The notes beneath the pieces are model-generated. The model saw only the letters and a list, made by a program, of their open reading frames with translations, was not told the origin of the DNA and searched no databases. A DNA stretch of 64,000 nucleotides from SHVZ01 sp044223515 (GTDB taxonomy: Bacteria; Pseudomonadota; Alphaproteobacteria; SHVZ01), in NCBI GenBank assembly GCA_044223515.1, contig JBGALV010000007.1:1-64000 (forward strand), written 5' to 3'. Shown piece after piece: positions 1 through 8,481 of the stretch. How positions within the stretch are numbered: position 1 is the stretch's first letter; the number at the start of each line of letters is the position of its first letter. The position numbers and the translations under genes are program-made.

Positions 1-2
1 AT

Positions 3-491
<489 letters not shown>

Positions 492-498
492 TCCCTCC

Positions 499-1473
499 GT
501 GAGCGAGGTCCTCCACTCCTTATCGCGGCGGTCGATCGAGCAGATCCTCGGCGTGCTCGAGGATGCGGAGGCCGAGGTCCAGGAGTGGCTGCGCCGTTGG
601 CACCGCACGGTGCTGGCGAAATCGACGAACCCGCCGAAGGACCTCACCAGCGAGAACGCGCATTTCCTGACCCGCTTCGGAGCCTGGTACGACCTTCACA
701 AGGAAGACGGGCTCGTCGACCAGACGGCGTTCCATACGCTGGCCGAGGCGCACAAGCGCATGCACGATCATGCCCGCTGGCTGGCAGCACGCGGCGTCAA
801 GGATACGAAGGTGCCGCCCGAGGAATACGACGCCTTCATGGACAAGGTGGACGTGTTTTCTTCCTGCGCGAAGCGCCTTGGCAAGGCGTTCAGGGCGGCG
901 CTGGCGGAGCTCGATCCGCTGACCGGCGTCCAGAACCGCCAGAGCATGCTGGCCGAGCTCGAGCGAGAGAAGAGCAGGTCGCGCCGGTCCAAGCATCCGG
1001 TCTGCCTGGCACTCGGCGATCTCGACCATTTCAAGAAGGTCAACGACACCTACGGGCACATGGTCGGCGACCAGGTCCTGGCAGCGGCGGCGGAGATCTT
1101 TCTCTCGGGCCTTCGGCCCTATGACGCGCTGTTCCGTTACGGCGGCGAGGAGTTCCTGTTCTGCCTGCCCGAGACCACGCCGGCCCAGGCCGTGGTGGCG
1201 CTCGACCGGCTTCGCGAGCGGCTGGATGCCCGGCCGGTTCTCCTTCCTGGAGGCAAGACGCTGCCGGTCACCTGCTCCTTCGGCGTCGCGCAGATGTCGC
1301 CCGACAGCAAGGTCGACGAGGTGATCGCCCAGGCCGACGCGGCACTCTACAAGGCGAAGAGGCTCGGACGGAATCGCGTCGAGATCTGGACAGAGGGCGA
1401 TGCTGGCGCCGAGCCCGGTCTTGCCGCTAAGGTGGCTCAGCCAGCGAAGAACCAGAAGGAATCCCGACGGTGA
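499..1473 (+). CDS. Diguanylate cyclase with N-terminal CZB-like sensor domain (DgcZ-like)
   Basis: A 324-residue cytoplasmic protein that should make cyclic di-GMP from two GTP. The GGDEF domain covers about residues 138-305, with the active-site signature GGEEF at 215-219. An RPYD at 206-209 fits the RxxD product-inhibition site. Residues 15-110 align with the chemoreceptor zinc-binding (CZB) domain of E. coli DgcZ, for example FGAWYD and AHKRMHDHA. DgcZ binds zinc with His22, Cys52, His79 and His83. Here the two histidines of the last helix remain (His85, His89), but the first two ligand positions are Val27 and Thr58, so normal zinc binding looks lost. The start is GTG. The 3' end overlaps the next gene by four bases (GTGA). 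Confidence 0.9.
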   Translation: MSEVLHSLSRRSIEQILGVLEDAEAEVQEWLRRWHRTVLAKSTNPPKDLTSENAHFLTRFGAWYDLHKEDGLVDQTAFHTLAEAHKRMHDHARWLAARGVKDTKVPPEEYDAFMDKVDVFSSCAKRLGKAFRAALAELDPLTGVQNRQSMLAELEREKSRSRRSKHPVCLALGDLDHFKKVNDTYGHMVGDQVLAAAAEIFLSGLRPYDALFRYGGEEFLFCLPETTPAQAVVALDRLRERLDARPVLLPGGKTLPVTCSFGVAQMSPDSKVDEVIAQADAALYKAKRLGRNRVEIWTEGDAGAEPGLAAKVAQPAKNQKESRR

Positions 1474-1769
1474 TCGAGGACCTGCATCGCGCCACCGATC
1501 TCGACAACATGCTCAAGAGGATGGGGGGCGTCTCCTCTGTCTTTCGCGTGCGATCGGAGACCATCGGCGCGAAGGGGTTCCAGGCGTTCTCTGAAATTAT
1601 GGATGCCTATATCGAGCTCTGCCGTCGAAATCTCGTGGCCAAGGTCGACTTCGACCGGGAAGCCTTGACGGTCGACGATCAGGCGCGGACCGAGATCGCC
1701 ATGGCCTTCGCCAAGGTCTTCGGCCAGGAGCCTCAGCAGTTCTTCAGGACGGCGCCGAAGCCGGAGTAG
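1470..1769 (+). CDS. Conserved hypothetical protein, 99 aa
   Basis: A small soluble protein of unknown function, translationally coupled to the diguanylate cyclase by a GTGA overlap. It has no signal peptide or membrane segment and reads as mostly alpha-helical, with a charged middle (residues 45-75) and a C-terminal proline/lysine end. No catalytic or metal-binding motif is visible. The overlap with the cyclase and the six-base gap to the aminotransferase place it in one transcription unit. A role as accessory or regulator of the cyclase is only a guess from position. Codon use is as GC-rich at third positions as its neighbours, which supports it being a real gene. Confidence 0.7.
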   Translation: MIEDLHRATDLDNMLKRMGGVSSVFRVRSETIGAKGFQAFSEIMDAYIELCRRNLVAKVDFDREALTVDDQARTEIAMAFAKVFGQEPQQFFRTAPKPE

Positions 1770-1775
1770 CGTTCC

Positions 1776-2951
1776 ATGACTGCCTCGTCCATCGCCCGTC
1801 CGGGCGCCCGCGCGCTCGTCCGGGGGCTCGCCGACTCGAAGATCCGCGAAGTCGCCAATCCGTTCATGGCCGATCCGGAGATCATCCGCCTCTGGTTCGG
1901 CGAGCCGGACCTGCCGACGCCCGCCTTCATCTGCGAGGCGGCGGCAAAGGCGATGTCGGAGGGCAAGACCTACTACGTGCCGAGCCTCGGCGTGCCCGAG
2001 CTGCGCCAGGCGATCGCCGAGTACCAGAGCACGATCAAGGGCAGGCCGATCGGGCCTGAGCGCGTCGTCGTCACCGCCTCCGGCATGAGCGCTATCCAGC
2101 TCGTGGTCCAGCTCCTGGTCGATCCGGGCGACACGGTGGTGGCGACCAGCCCGCTCTGGCCGAACATCTCGGAGGCCTCGCGGCTTGCTGGCGCCAAGGT
2201 CGATCTGATCGAGATGTCGGTCAAGGACGGCCGTTGGTCGCTCGACATGCAGAAGGTCGCCGACGCGATCGCCCGGCGGCCGAAGCTGCTGTTCATCAAC
2301 TCACCCTGCAATCCGACAGGCTGGATGATGACGGCGGCAGAGCAGGAGGCAGTCCTCGGCCTCTGCCGCCGCCACGGCGTCTGGCTGGTGGTCGACGAGG
2401 TCTATGAGCGGATCGTCTTCGAGACCGATCGCGCACCGTCGGTGCTGTCGATCGCCGAGCCGGATGACCGCGTCATCGGCATCAACAGCTTCTCGAAGAA
2501 CTGGTCGATGACCGGCTGGCGCCTGGGATGGCTGGTGGCGCCGACCGACGTCACCGACGACCTCGCCAAGCTGACCGAATTCAACACCGCCTCGGCTGCG
2601 AGCTTCGTGCAATGGGCCGGCATCACCGCGATCAAGGACGGCGAGCCTTTTGTCGCCAGGCAGGTCGAGCGGCTGCGCCGCGGCCGCGACCTCGTGCATC
2701 AACGCCTCGCCGCCAACTCGCGCATCCGGATCTCGAAGCCGGAAGGCGCGCTCTATGCCTTCTTCGCGGTCGACGGCATGAAGGACAGCCTCGCCTTCGC
2801 GACGCGTCTTGCGGGCGAGCACAAGGTCGGCCTCGCGCCCGGCATTGCCTTCGGTCCAGGCGGCGAGGGACATCTGCGACTCTGCTTCGCCAGCGAGGCC
2901 GAGACCTTGAGCCGCGCGCTCGACCGGCTGGAGCACGCGCTTGGCCGGTGA
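1776..2951 (+). CDS. PLP-dependent class I/II aminotransferase
   Basis: A 391-residue fold-type I aminotransferase of the aspartate/alanine aminotransferase group. It moves an amino group between an amino acid and a 2-oxoacid using pyridoxal phosphate. The PLP-binding lysine is Lys241 in SFSKNWSMTGWRLGW, and NSPCNPTGWMM carries the conserved Asn-Pro-x-Gly of the cofactor site. LRLCFA near the C-terminus fits the region of the substrate-carboxylate arginine. The length matches the family. It follows the small hypothetical gene by six bases, and its 3' end overlaps the RarD-like gene by 11 bases. The amino-acid substrate cannot be read from the sequence. Confidence 0.9.
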   Translation: MTASSIARPGARALVRGLADSKIREVANPFMADPEIIRLWFGEPDLPTPAFICEAAAKAMSEGKTYYVPSLGVPELRQAIAEYQSTIKGRPIGPERVVVTASGMSAIQLVVQLLVDPGDTVVATSPLWPNISEASRLAGAKVDLIEMSVKDGRWSLDMQKVADAIARRPKLLFINSPCNPTGWMMTAAEQEAVLGLCRRHGVWLVVDEVYERIVFETDRAPSVLSIAEPDDRVIGINSFSKNWSMTGWRLGWLVAPTDVTDDLAKLTEFNTASAASFVQWAGITAIKDGEPFVARQVERLRRGRDLVHQRLAANSRIRISKPEGALYAFFAVDGMKDSLAFATRLAGEHKVGLAPGIAFGPGGEGHLRLCFASEAETLSRALDRLEHALGR

Positions 2952-3825
2952 GCCGACGCCGGCCTCCATCCGCGCCGGCTACGTCTACGGCATCGCCGCC
3001 TTCGTCGTCTGGGGCGTCTTTCCGATCTATTTCAAATGGCTCGGGCACGTTCCCGCGCTCGATCTGACCGCCCATCGCATCCTCTGGTCGGTACCTTTCC
3101 TGGCCATGCTCGCCGCGATCGGCGGCCAATGGCGCAGCTTCGGCGCGCTTTTCACGCCCAAGCGCCTGCTGGTCTTCGTCGCGTCGTCGATCGCGGTCAG
3201 CGCGACCTGGTTCATCTACATCTGGGCGATCGCGGTCGACCGGCTGCTCGAGGCCAGCCTGGGCTACTACATCACGCCGCTGATGCTGGCGCTCTTCGGC
3301 GTCGCGTTCCTGAAGGAGCGGCCGACCCGGCGGCAATGGATCGCGATCGGGCTGGCGGCGGTCGGCGTCGCCATCCTGGTCTTCCGCTTCGGCGCCGTGC
3401 CGTGGGTGGCCCTCGGCCTCGCCATCGCGCAGCCGGCCTATACGCTGATCCGCAAGCTCGCACCGGCCGATCCGGTTTCGGGCCTGCTGCTCGAGACGCT
3501 GCTGCTGGCGCCGTTCATGCTGGCGCTGTTGATCTGGCTCGGTCCCTCAAGCGCCACCGCGCAGGCCGATCTCCCGACCTGGGCGCTGCTGTCGGTCTCC
3601 GGGATCGTCACCGCGATCCCGCTGATCTGGTTCATCGCCGCTGCGCGCCGGTTGCCGCTGGTCGTCGTCGGCCTGCTTCAGTTCATCTCGCCGTCGCTGA
3701 ACTTCCTGCTCGCGGTCGGGCTCTTCGGCGAGGCGTTCACGCAGACGCACATGGCGGCCTTCGGCTTCATCTGGGTGGCGCTCGCGCTGCACACGATCGA
3801 GAGCGCCCGAAGGAAGCCGGCCTAG
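2941..3825 (+). CDS. rarD: EamA-family permease, RarD type
   Basis: A 294-residue inner-membrane protein with about ten hydrophobic helices and the internal duplication of the EamA/DMT superfamily. The opening AFVVWGVFPIYFKWL and the following HRILWSVPF are typical of RarD, a permease first linked to chloramphenicol tolerance in Pseudomonas. Its natural substrate is unknown. The chosen start is TTG at 2941, which overlaps the aminotransferase stop and leaves a short hydrophilic leader before the first helix. No ATG fits before the first helix. Coupling to an aminotransferase might suggest export or exchange of an amino acid or its precursor, but that is inference. It converges on the asparaginase gene with a four-base overlap. 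Confidence 0.88.
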   Translation: MAGEPTPASIRAGYVYGIAAFVVWGVFPIYFKWLGHVPALDLTAHRILWSVPFLAMLAAIGGQWRSFGALFTPKRLLVFVASSIAVSATWFIYIWAIAVDRLLEASLGYYITPLMLALFGVAFLKERPTRRQWIAIGLAAVGVAILVFRFGAVPWVALGLAIAQPAYTLIRKLAPADPVSGLLLETLLLAPFMLALLIWLGPSSATAQADLPTWALLSVSGIVTAIPLIWFIAAARRLPLVVVGLLQFISPSLNFLLAVGLFGEAFTQTHMAAFGFIWVALALHTIESARRKPA

Positions 3826-4820
3826 AAGGCCGGCTTCACGTCGCCTACATGGGTTCCGGCCCAGTTCTTCAGCGGCTGCACCAGCTTGTCCTCGAGCGTC
3901 GCGACCTGCGCCTCGGTCAGCGCGCCGTGTTGCTTGAGTGCCTTGCCGAGCGCGATCTGCGAGGCGCGGCCGGCGCCGTCGTCGATCTTGAGCGCGATGC
4001 CGAGCCCCTTCGAGGGCAGCGCCGCCGCATGCACGCCCTCGGCGCCGCCCTTGCACACGAGGTCCTTGCCGACCGCGGCCAGCACCGCCGAGTCCCAGCG
4101 GCCCGTGCCGGCGATCAGCAGCGGGTTCTTCGGGATCGCCGCCTGGATGCGCCGGCAGGCCTCGGCCCGGGTCGTCGAGAGCCCCGAAGGATCGGCGAGG
4201 CGGGCGAGCGCCAGCGCCATCTGGCGGAGCGTGTAGCCGAAGACCGGGATGCCGCAGCCGTCGGTGCCGCGAGGTCCGCCCTCGAGGCTCGTGTCGGCGA
4301 GCTCCCCGAACAGCTTGAGCAGCGCCAGCTGCACCGGATGATCTGGCTTCGTGTAGCCCTTGGTCGGCCAGCCCTTCTGGACGCAGACGGAGAGGAAGCC
4401 GGAGTGCTTGCCCGAGCAGTTGTTGTGAGCCGCAGTAGGTGCCTCGCCGGATTTCACCAGCACCTCGGCGCTGGGTCCGTGCAGCGGCATCTGCTTCCCG
4501 CATTCGAGATCGGCGACGGAGAGACCGAGCTTGGCGAGCCAGGCGGTCACGCGCTCGACATGCATCGGCTCGCCGTTGTGCGAGGCCGAGGCCAGCGTCA
4601 GGTGCTCGTCGGTCAGCCCGAAGCGGTCGGCGGCGCCGGACTCGACCAGCAGGATGGTCTGCAGCGGCTTGATCGCCGAGCGCGGATAGATCGGATGATC
4701 GATATTGCCGGCCTGCTCGGCGACGCGCCCCTTGGCGTCGAGCACGGCGATGGCGCCGCGATGCCGGCTCTCGATCATGGTGCCGCGGGTGACGTCGACG
4801 AGCACGGGGTTGGCGGTCAT
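3822..4820 (-). CDS. ansA: Asparaginase, Rhizobium etli AnsA/ReAV type
   Basis: A 332-residue L-asparaginase of the thermolabile Rhizobium type, unrelated to the E. coli enzymes, hydrolysing asparagine to aspartate and ammonia. The numbering matches the structurally studied R. etli enzyme: Ser48 and Lys51 in YPRSAIKPLQT, Ser80 in SASHNGEP, and zinc ligands Cys135, Lys138 (NNCSGKHSGF) and Cys189 (GTDGCGIP). The later active-site lysine probably corresponds to Lys257 in CKGGAEGVHAA. There is no signal peptide, so it is cytoplasmic. All residues known to matter are present, so it should be active. It stands alone between convergent and divergent neighbours, and no dedicated transporter or regulator is adjacent. 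Confidence 0.93.
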   Translation of the reverse strand: MTANPVLVDVTRGTMIESRHRGAIAVLDAKGRVAEQAGNIDHPIYPRSAIKPLQTILLVESGAADRFGLTDEHLTLASASHNGEPMHVERVTAWLAKLGLSVADLECGKQMPLHGPSAEVLVKSGEAPTAAHNNCSGKHSGFLSVCVQKGWPTKGYTKPDHPVQLALLKLFGELADTSLEGGPRGTDGCGIPVFGYTLRQMALALARLADPSGLSTTRAEACRRIQAAIPKNPLLIAGTGRWDSAVLAAVGKDLVCKGGAEGVHAAALPSKGLGIALKIDDGAGRASQIALGKALKQHGALTEAQVATLEDKLVQPLKNWAGTHVGDVKPAF

Positions 4821-4888
4821 GGGTCTGTCCGAAGGGGAGGGGCCGTGAACTTGCTCCGGCTTCCGACCTCGTGCAAGGTCCGGCCCGC

Positions 4889-5437
4889 ATGAGAGGATAT
4901 TTCGGGATCGGCATCGAAGGCGTGCACAAGCCGATGAATCTCGGCGCGCTGCTGCGCTCGGCCCATGCCTTCGGCGCCGCCTTCGCCTTCACCGTCGCCG
5001 AGAGCTACGTCCGAGACGAGGGCAACCTCGCCGATACGTCGGATGCGGCCGGCACTCTGCCATTCTACGAGTATCCCGATGTCGGGAGTTTCTGGCTGCC
5101 TCAAGGCTGCCAGTTGGTCGGCGTGGAGATCGTCGACGACGCGATCGAGCTGCCGAGCTTCCGGCATCCGATCAACGCCGCCTACGTGCTGGGGCCCGAG
5201 CGCGGCGGGCTCTCGGAGGCAATGCTGGCGCGCTGCGTCCACGTCGTGAAGATCCCGACGCGCTTCTCGATCAACCTGTCGCTCGCGGGATCGCTGGTCA
5301 TGTACGACCGGCTGATCAGCGTCGGCCGCTTCGCACCGCGGCCGGTCCGCGCCGGGGGGCCGACGGAACCCCTGCCGGTGCAGACGTTCGGCCAGCCGCA
5401 ATACCTCCGCCCGAAGGCGGATCAGCCGCGGAAGTAG
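4889..5437 (+). CDS. RNA 2'-O-methyltransferase, SpoU/TrmH family
   Basis: A compact 182-residue SPOUT-class methyltransferase that would use S-adenosylmethionine to methylate a ribose in tRNA or rRNA. The three SpoU motifs are visible: NLGALLRSAHAFGA near residue 17 (motif 1, with the catalytic-arginine position), LGPERGGLSEAML (motif 2) and IPTRFSINLSLAGSLVMYD (motif 3). It consists of the knotted domain alone, without the N-terminal RNA-binding extension of RlmB. I prefer ATG at 4889 over GTG at 4871 because the homologous sequence begins there. The target nucleotide cannot be inferred. The 3' end overlaps the convergent chrR gene by 16 bases. Confidence 0.85.
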   Translation: MRGYFGIGIEGVHKPMNLGALLRSAHAFGAAFAFTVAESYVRDEGNLADTSDAAGTLPFYEYPDVGSFWLPQGCQLVGVEIVDDAIELPSFRHPINAAYVLGPERGGLSEAMLARCVHVVKIPTRFSINLSLAGSLVMYDRLISVGRFAPRPVRAGGPTEPLPVQTFGQPQYLRPKADQPRK

Positions 5438-6063
5438 GTCAGCAGCGGCCCGAACAAGCCCGAGAAGCGCATCTTGCCCTCGGTCACGATGAGGCAGATG
5501 CACGCGCCGTCGGGATCCGCGACCGGGCGGTGGTTCACCGAGGGATCGGCGCCGGCGACATCGCCGCGGCGGTAGCTTTCGCCGCCGTCGGTGAAGCCTC
5601 CGGCCAGGACCATCGTCAGCTCCTCGCCGTCGTGGCCATGGGTCGGGATCTCCCGTCCGGCGGCGACGCGGATCAGGCGCGAGCGGAACCCCAGCGTGTT
5701 GGGGATGGGCAGCTGGAACTCCTCGACGCCCCAGCCGAGCTTCTTCCACTCGATGCCATCGATGCCGCGGCCGACATAGGCGCGGAGCGGGGCCGGCAGG
5801 ACCGGATCGGCGGGAACCGGAACCGCCCTGGCCGGCGCCGGCTCATCGAGCCTGGCCATGAGACGGTCGAGCGCGTCCGGCTCCATCAGCGTCGGCGACA
5901 GGTCGTCGAGCATGGCGCCGCCGACCGCCTCGAGATCGGCTGCCGCCTGGCGGCACGCCGGGCACAGAGACAGGTGGGTCGCGATCACCAGCGAATGCGG
6001 CTCCGGCAGGCTGCCCGCCGCATAGGCCATCAGGGAGTCTTCAGGGGGATGATGACGGCTCAC
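5422..6063 (-). CDS. chrR: ChrR-type zinc anti-sigma factor with cupin domain
   Basis: A 213-residue anti-sigma factor that should hold the adjacent ECF sigma factor inactive until a signal such as singlet oxygen arrives. The N-terminal zinc anti-sigma domain has His4/His5 and H30-x3-C34-x2-C37 in THLSLCPACR. The C-terminal half is a ChrR-type cupin with metal-ligand candidates in IPTHGHDGEEL and NHRPVA. Rhodobacter sphaeroides ChrR has the same two-domain plan. Its start overlaps the sigma-factor stop by four bases (ATGA), so the two are co-translated. The stimulus is inferred from the family and may differ, since cupin-bearing anti-sigmas respond to several oxidants. Confidence 0.92.
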   Translation of the reverse strand: MSRHHPPEDSLMAYAAGSLPEPHSLVIATHLSLCPACRQAAADLEAVGGAMLDDLSPTLMEPDALDRLMARLDEPAPARAVPVPADPVLPAPLRAYVGRGIDGIEWKKLGWGVEEFQLPIPNTLGFRSRLIRVAAGREIPTHGHDGEELTMVLAGGFTDGGESYRRGDVAGADPSVNHRPVADPDGACICLIVTEGKMRFSGLFGPLLTYFRG

Positions 6064-6629
6064 GACATATCTCCGTCGAGCACGCGCTTCAGGCGCGCGA
6101 AGGCGAGGCGAAAGCGGGACTTCACGGTGCCGAGCGGCAGACCGGTCTTCTCGGCGATAGCGGTCTGGGTCAGGTCCTGGTAGTAGGCCATCTCGATCAG
6201 GGCGGCCTGCTCGCGCGGCAGCACCTCGAGGGCAACGCGCACGCGGCGGTCGCGTTCCTCGACGGCGATCTTCTGGTCGGCCGGCACCGCCGGATCGGGG
6301 ATCTCCTCGGCGGCGCCTGGATCAGCCTCGGGCCGGCGCTCGCGTCGGATCAGGTCGATGCGGCGGTTTCGCGCGATCGTGAAGACCCAGGTACCGGCGC
6401 CGGCCTGGGTCGGATCGAAGCTGTCGGCGCGCCGCCATACCGCCAGCATGGTTTCCTGAGTCGCTTCCTCGGCGGTGGTGTCGTCGGCGCCCAGGCGCAG
6501 CAGATAGGCCTTCACCCGCGGCGCGAAGTGGCGGTAGACGGCGACGAAGGCCTCGCGGTCGCGCGTCCGCCCGACCTTGACGACAAGCTCGTCCAATTCC
6601 TTTGCGGCGACAGGCGCTTCGCGCTGCAT
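6060..6629 (-). CDS. rpoE: ECF sigma factor, RpoE/ChrR-partner type
   Basis: A 189-residue extracytoplasmic-function sigma-70 factor. Region 2 runs from about residue 25 (AFVAVYRHFAPRVKAYLL) through the -10 recognition helix (FTIARNRRIDLIRRE). Region 4 includes QTAIAEKTGLPLGTVKSRF, the -35 recognition helix-turn-helix. I chose ATG at 6629 rather than the longer frame to 6737 because the extra 36 residues are proline/arginine-rich, unconserved-looking, and overlap the promoter candidate. The gene is followed directly by chrR. In Rhodobacter this pair drives the singlet-oxygen response, including genes for repair and membrane protection. A candidate self-recognised promoter lies upstream (6694-6723). 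Confidence 0.92.
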   Translation of the reverse strand: MQREAPVAAKELDELVVKVGRTRDREAFVAVYRHFAPRVKAYLLRLGADDTTAEEATQETMLAVWRRADSFDPTQAGAGTWVFTIARNRRIDLIRRERRPEADPGAAEEIPDPAVPADQKIAVEERDRRVRVALEVLPREQAALIEMAYYQDLTQTAIAEKTGLPLGTVKSRFRLAFARLKRVLDGDMS

Positions 6630-6693
6630 GGGCCTATTTGCCCTGAAGCGGCGGGGGGCGACAAGAGTTGGCAGGCTGAGCGCGATCACGAAC

Positions 6694-6723
6694 GGAATAC
6701 GCGGCTTTTTAGCGGTCGGATCA
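6694..6723 (-). promoter_or_regulatory. Candidate ECF-type autoregulated promoter of the sigma factor operon
   Basis: On the minus strand, TGATCC (6723-6718) is followed after 18 bases by TATTCC (6699-6694). TGATCC with an 18-base spacer is the -35 architecture reported for Rhodobacter RpoE promoters. The -10 matches their TAAGA-type consensus only in its first two bases. Transcription would start about 58 bases before the sigma-factor ATG. Autoregulation is usual in this family, so the site is plausible but unproven. Confidence 0.45.
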
Positions 6724-6730
6724 CCGCCGG

Positions 6731-6759
6731 TTGGCAATCGCCGCCGACCGGCGTTATAG
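6731..6759 (+). promoter_or_regulatory. Candidate sigma-70 promoter for ialB, possibly leaderless
   Basis: TTGGCA (6731-6736), a 17-base spacer and TTATAG (6754-6759) form a good housekeeping-type promoter. The expected transcription start falls at about 6766-6767, on the ATG itself. The purine run AGGGAGG sits only two bases from the ATG, too close for a normal ribosome-binding site, which also fits a leaderless message. Confidence 0.45.
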
Positions 6760-6766
6760 GGAGGCC

Positions 6767-7276
6767 ATGCGGAGCCTCCGATTCATCCTCGCGGGCCTGA
6801 TCGCGGCGGCTGCCGCGCCGGTCCTGGCGCAGGCGCCGACCACGCTCGGCACCTTCGAGAAATGGAGCGCCTTCTCCTACCAGGAGCAGGGCAAGCCGGT
6901 GTGCTATCTGGCCGCCCAGGCGACCGACTCCAAGGGCGGCCCGCCCAAGCGGGGCGAGGTCTTCCTGATGGTGACCCACCGCCCCGCGCAGAAGGCGACC
7001 GACGTCGTCAGCTTCGTCGCGGGCTACGACCTCAAGGCCAACAGCGAGGCCGAGGCGACGGTCGGCGGGCAGGTCTTCAAGCTCTTCACCAAGGGCGACC
7101 GCGCCTGGGCGCCCGACGAGAAGACCGACAAGGCCCTGGTCCAGGCGCTGGTCAAAGGCGCCACGGTCGCGTTCAAGGCCGCGCCCGCACGCGGTCCGGA
7201 ATCGACCGACAGCTTCGCGCTCGGCGGCTTCGGCAAGGCGCACCAGGCGATCAACCAGGCTTGCAGCGTGAAATGA
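6767..7276 (+). CDS. IalB-family exported protein
   Basis: A 169-residue secreted or periplasmic protein of the invasion-associated locus B family. Residues 1-21 form a signal peptide with cleavage expected after VLAQA. The mature protein shows the family pattern of an aromatic start (FEKWSAFSY), a conserved cysteine in PVCYLAAQ and a final cysteine in NQACSVK, which could form a disulfide. The original IalB was linked to red-cell invasion by Bartonella, but the family is widespread in free-living alphaproteobacteria and its molecular role is unknown. It overlaps rlmN by four bases (ATGA). The ECF sigma operon is divergent from it, sharing the 137-base spacer. Confidence 0.85.
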   Translation: MRSLRFILAGLIAAAAAPVLAQAPTTLGTFEKWSAFSYQEQGKPVCYLAAQATDSKGGPPKRGEVFLMVTHRPAQKATDVVSFVAGYDLKANSEAEATVGGQVFKLFTKGDRAWAPDEKTDKALVQALVKGATVAFKAAPARGPESTDSFALGGFGKAHQAINQACSVK

Positions 7277-8403
7277 CCCCCGGGAGCGCCCATATTGCAG
7301 CGGTGACCGACACTCCGCCCAAGATCAACCTCGTCGGGCTGAGCCGCGAGGAGCTGGAGGCCGAGCTCAAGAGCTTCGGGCTGCCGGCCTTCCGCGCCCG
7401 CCAGCTCTGGCACTGGATGTATCACCGCGGCGCCACGTCGTTCGACGTGATGACGACGATCGCCAGGGACATGCAGGCGAAGCTGGCCGAGCGCTACGTC
7501 GTCTCCCGCCCGGAGATGAGCCGGGCCCAGCAGTCCGTCGACGGCACGTCGAAGTGGCTGCTCAAGCTCGCCGACGGCAACGAGATCGAGAGCGTGCACA
7601 TTCCCGAGGAGGACCGCGGCACGCTCTGCGTCTCGTCGCAGGTCGGATGTACGCTCACCTGCAAGTTCTGCCACACCGGAACCCAGCGCCTGGTGCGCAA
7701 CCTGACCGCGCCGGAGATCGTCCAGCAGGTGCTGGTCGCCCGTGACAAGCTCAACGAGTGGCCGGCGCCGCCAGACGGGCGGCTCATCTCCAACATCGTC
7801 ATGATGGGCATGGGCGAGCCGCTCTACAACTTCGACGAGGTGTCGAAGGCGCTCAGGATCGTCATGGACGGTGAGGGGATCGCCATCTCCAAGCGCCGGA
7901 TCACGCTATCGACCGCCGGCGTCGTGCCGATGATGAAGCGCTGCGGCGAGGAGATCGGCGTCAACCTCGCGGTTTCCCTCCATGCGGTCACCGACGAGAT
8001 CCGCGACGTGATCGTGCCGCTCAACAAGAAGTACCCGCTGGCCGAGCTGATCGCCGCCTGTAAGGCCTACCCCGGCGCCAACAACGCGCGGCGCATCACC
8101 TTCGAGTACGTGATGCTGAAGGGGGTCAACGACTCCCCGGCCGACGCCCGCGCCCTGGTGAAGCTGCTGCGCGGCATCCCGGCCAAGATCAACCTGATCC
8201 CGTTCAACGCCTGGCCGGGGGCCCCCTACGAGTGCTCGTCGGACGAGGCGATCCAGGTCTTCGGCGACATCGTCAACGCGGCGGGCTACGCCTCCCCGGT
8301 CCGCACCCCTCGCGGGCGGGACATCCTGGCCGCCTGCGGCCAGCTAAAAAGCCTTTCCGAGAAGAAGAAGCGGAGCGAGCGGGACACCGTCACGACCGTG
8401 TGA
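7273..8403 (+). CDS. rlmN: 23S rRNA (A2503-C2) / tRNA (A37-C2) methyltransferase RlmN
   Basis: A 376-residue radical-SAM enzyme that methylates C2 of adenosine 2503 in 23S rRNA and of A37 in some tRNAs. The radical-SAM cluster motif CTLTCKFC gives Cys126, Cys130 and Cys133. The methyl-carrying cysteine is Cys355 in LAACGQL, the same number as in E. coli. MMGMGEPLYNFD and ITLSTAGVVPMM are further family signatures. The start overlaps the ialB stop as ATGA, so translation is coupled to an exported protein of unrelated role. The C-terminal tail (KKKRSERDTVTTV) is an unremarkable basic extension. Confidence 0.97.
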   Translation: MTPGSAHIAAVTDTPPKINLVGLSREELEAELKSFGLPAFRARQLWHWMYHRGATSFDVMTTIARDMQAKLAERYVVSRPEMSRAQQSVDGTSKWLLKLADGNEIESVHIPEEDRGTLCVSSQVGCTLTCKFCHTGTQRLVRNLTAPEIVQQVLVARDKLNEWPAPPDGRLISNIVMMGMGEPLYNFDEVSKALRIVMDGEGIAISKRRITLSTAGVVPMMKRCGEEIGVNLAVSLHAVTDEIRDVIVPLNKKYPLAELIAACKAYPGANNARRITFEYVMLKGVNDSPADARALVKLLRGIPAKINLIPFNAWPGAPYECSSDEAIQVFGDIVNAAGYASPVRTPRGRDILAACGQLKSLSEKKKRSERDTVTTV

Positions 8404-8452
8404 AGCTTTTGAAATCATTTATTTAAGCAGGTAATAGCCGCCGCATAGCCTA

Positions 8453-8481
8453 TTGACGATCTGCTTCCCCGGACCCACATT
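8453..8481 (+). promoter_or_regulatory. Candidate promoter for the Bax-inhibitor-1 gene
   Basis: TTGACG (8453-8458), 17 bases, then CACATT (8476-8481), which matches the -10 consensus at three of six positions. Transcription would begin near 8488, leaving a 40-base leader with a small GGCCG...CGGCC hairpin (8488-8503). This supports the ATG at 8529 over the earlier in-frame ATG at 8487. Confidence 0.4.

Noticed and set aside
3036..4892. 618-codon open frame on the plus strand
   Set aside because: It lies across rarD and antisense to ansA, both with clear domain matches. The protein is arginine/alanine/glycine-rich shadow sequence with no motifs.
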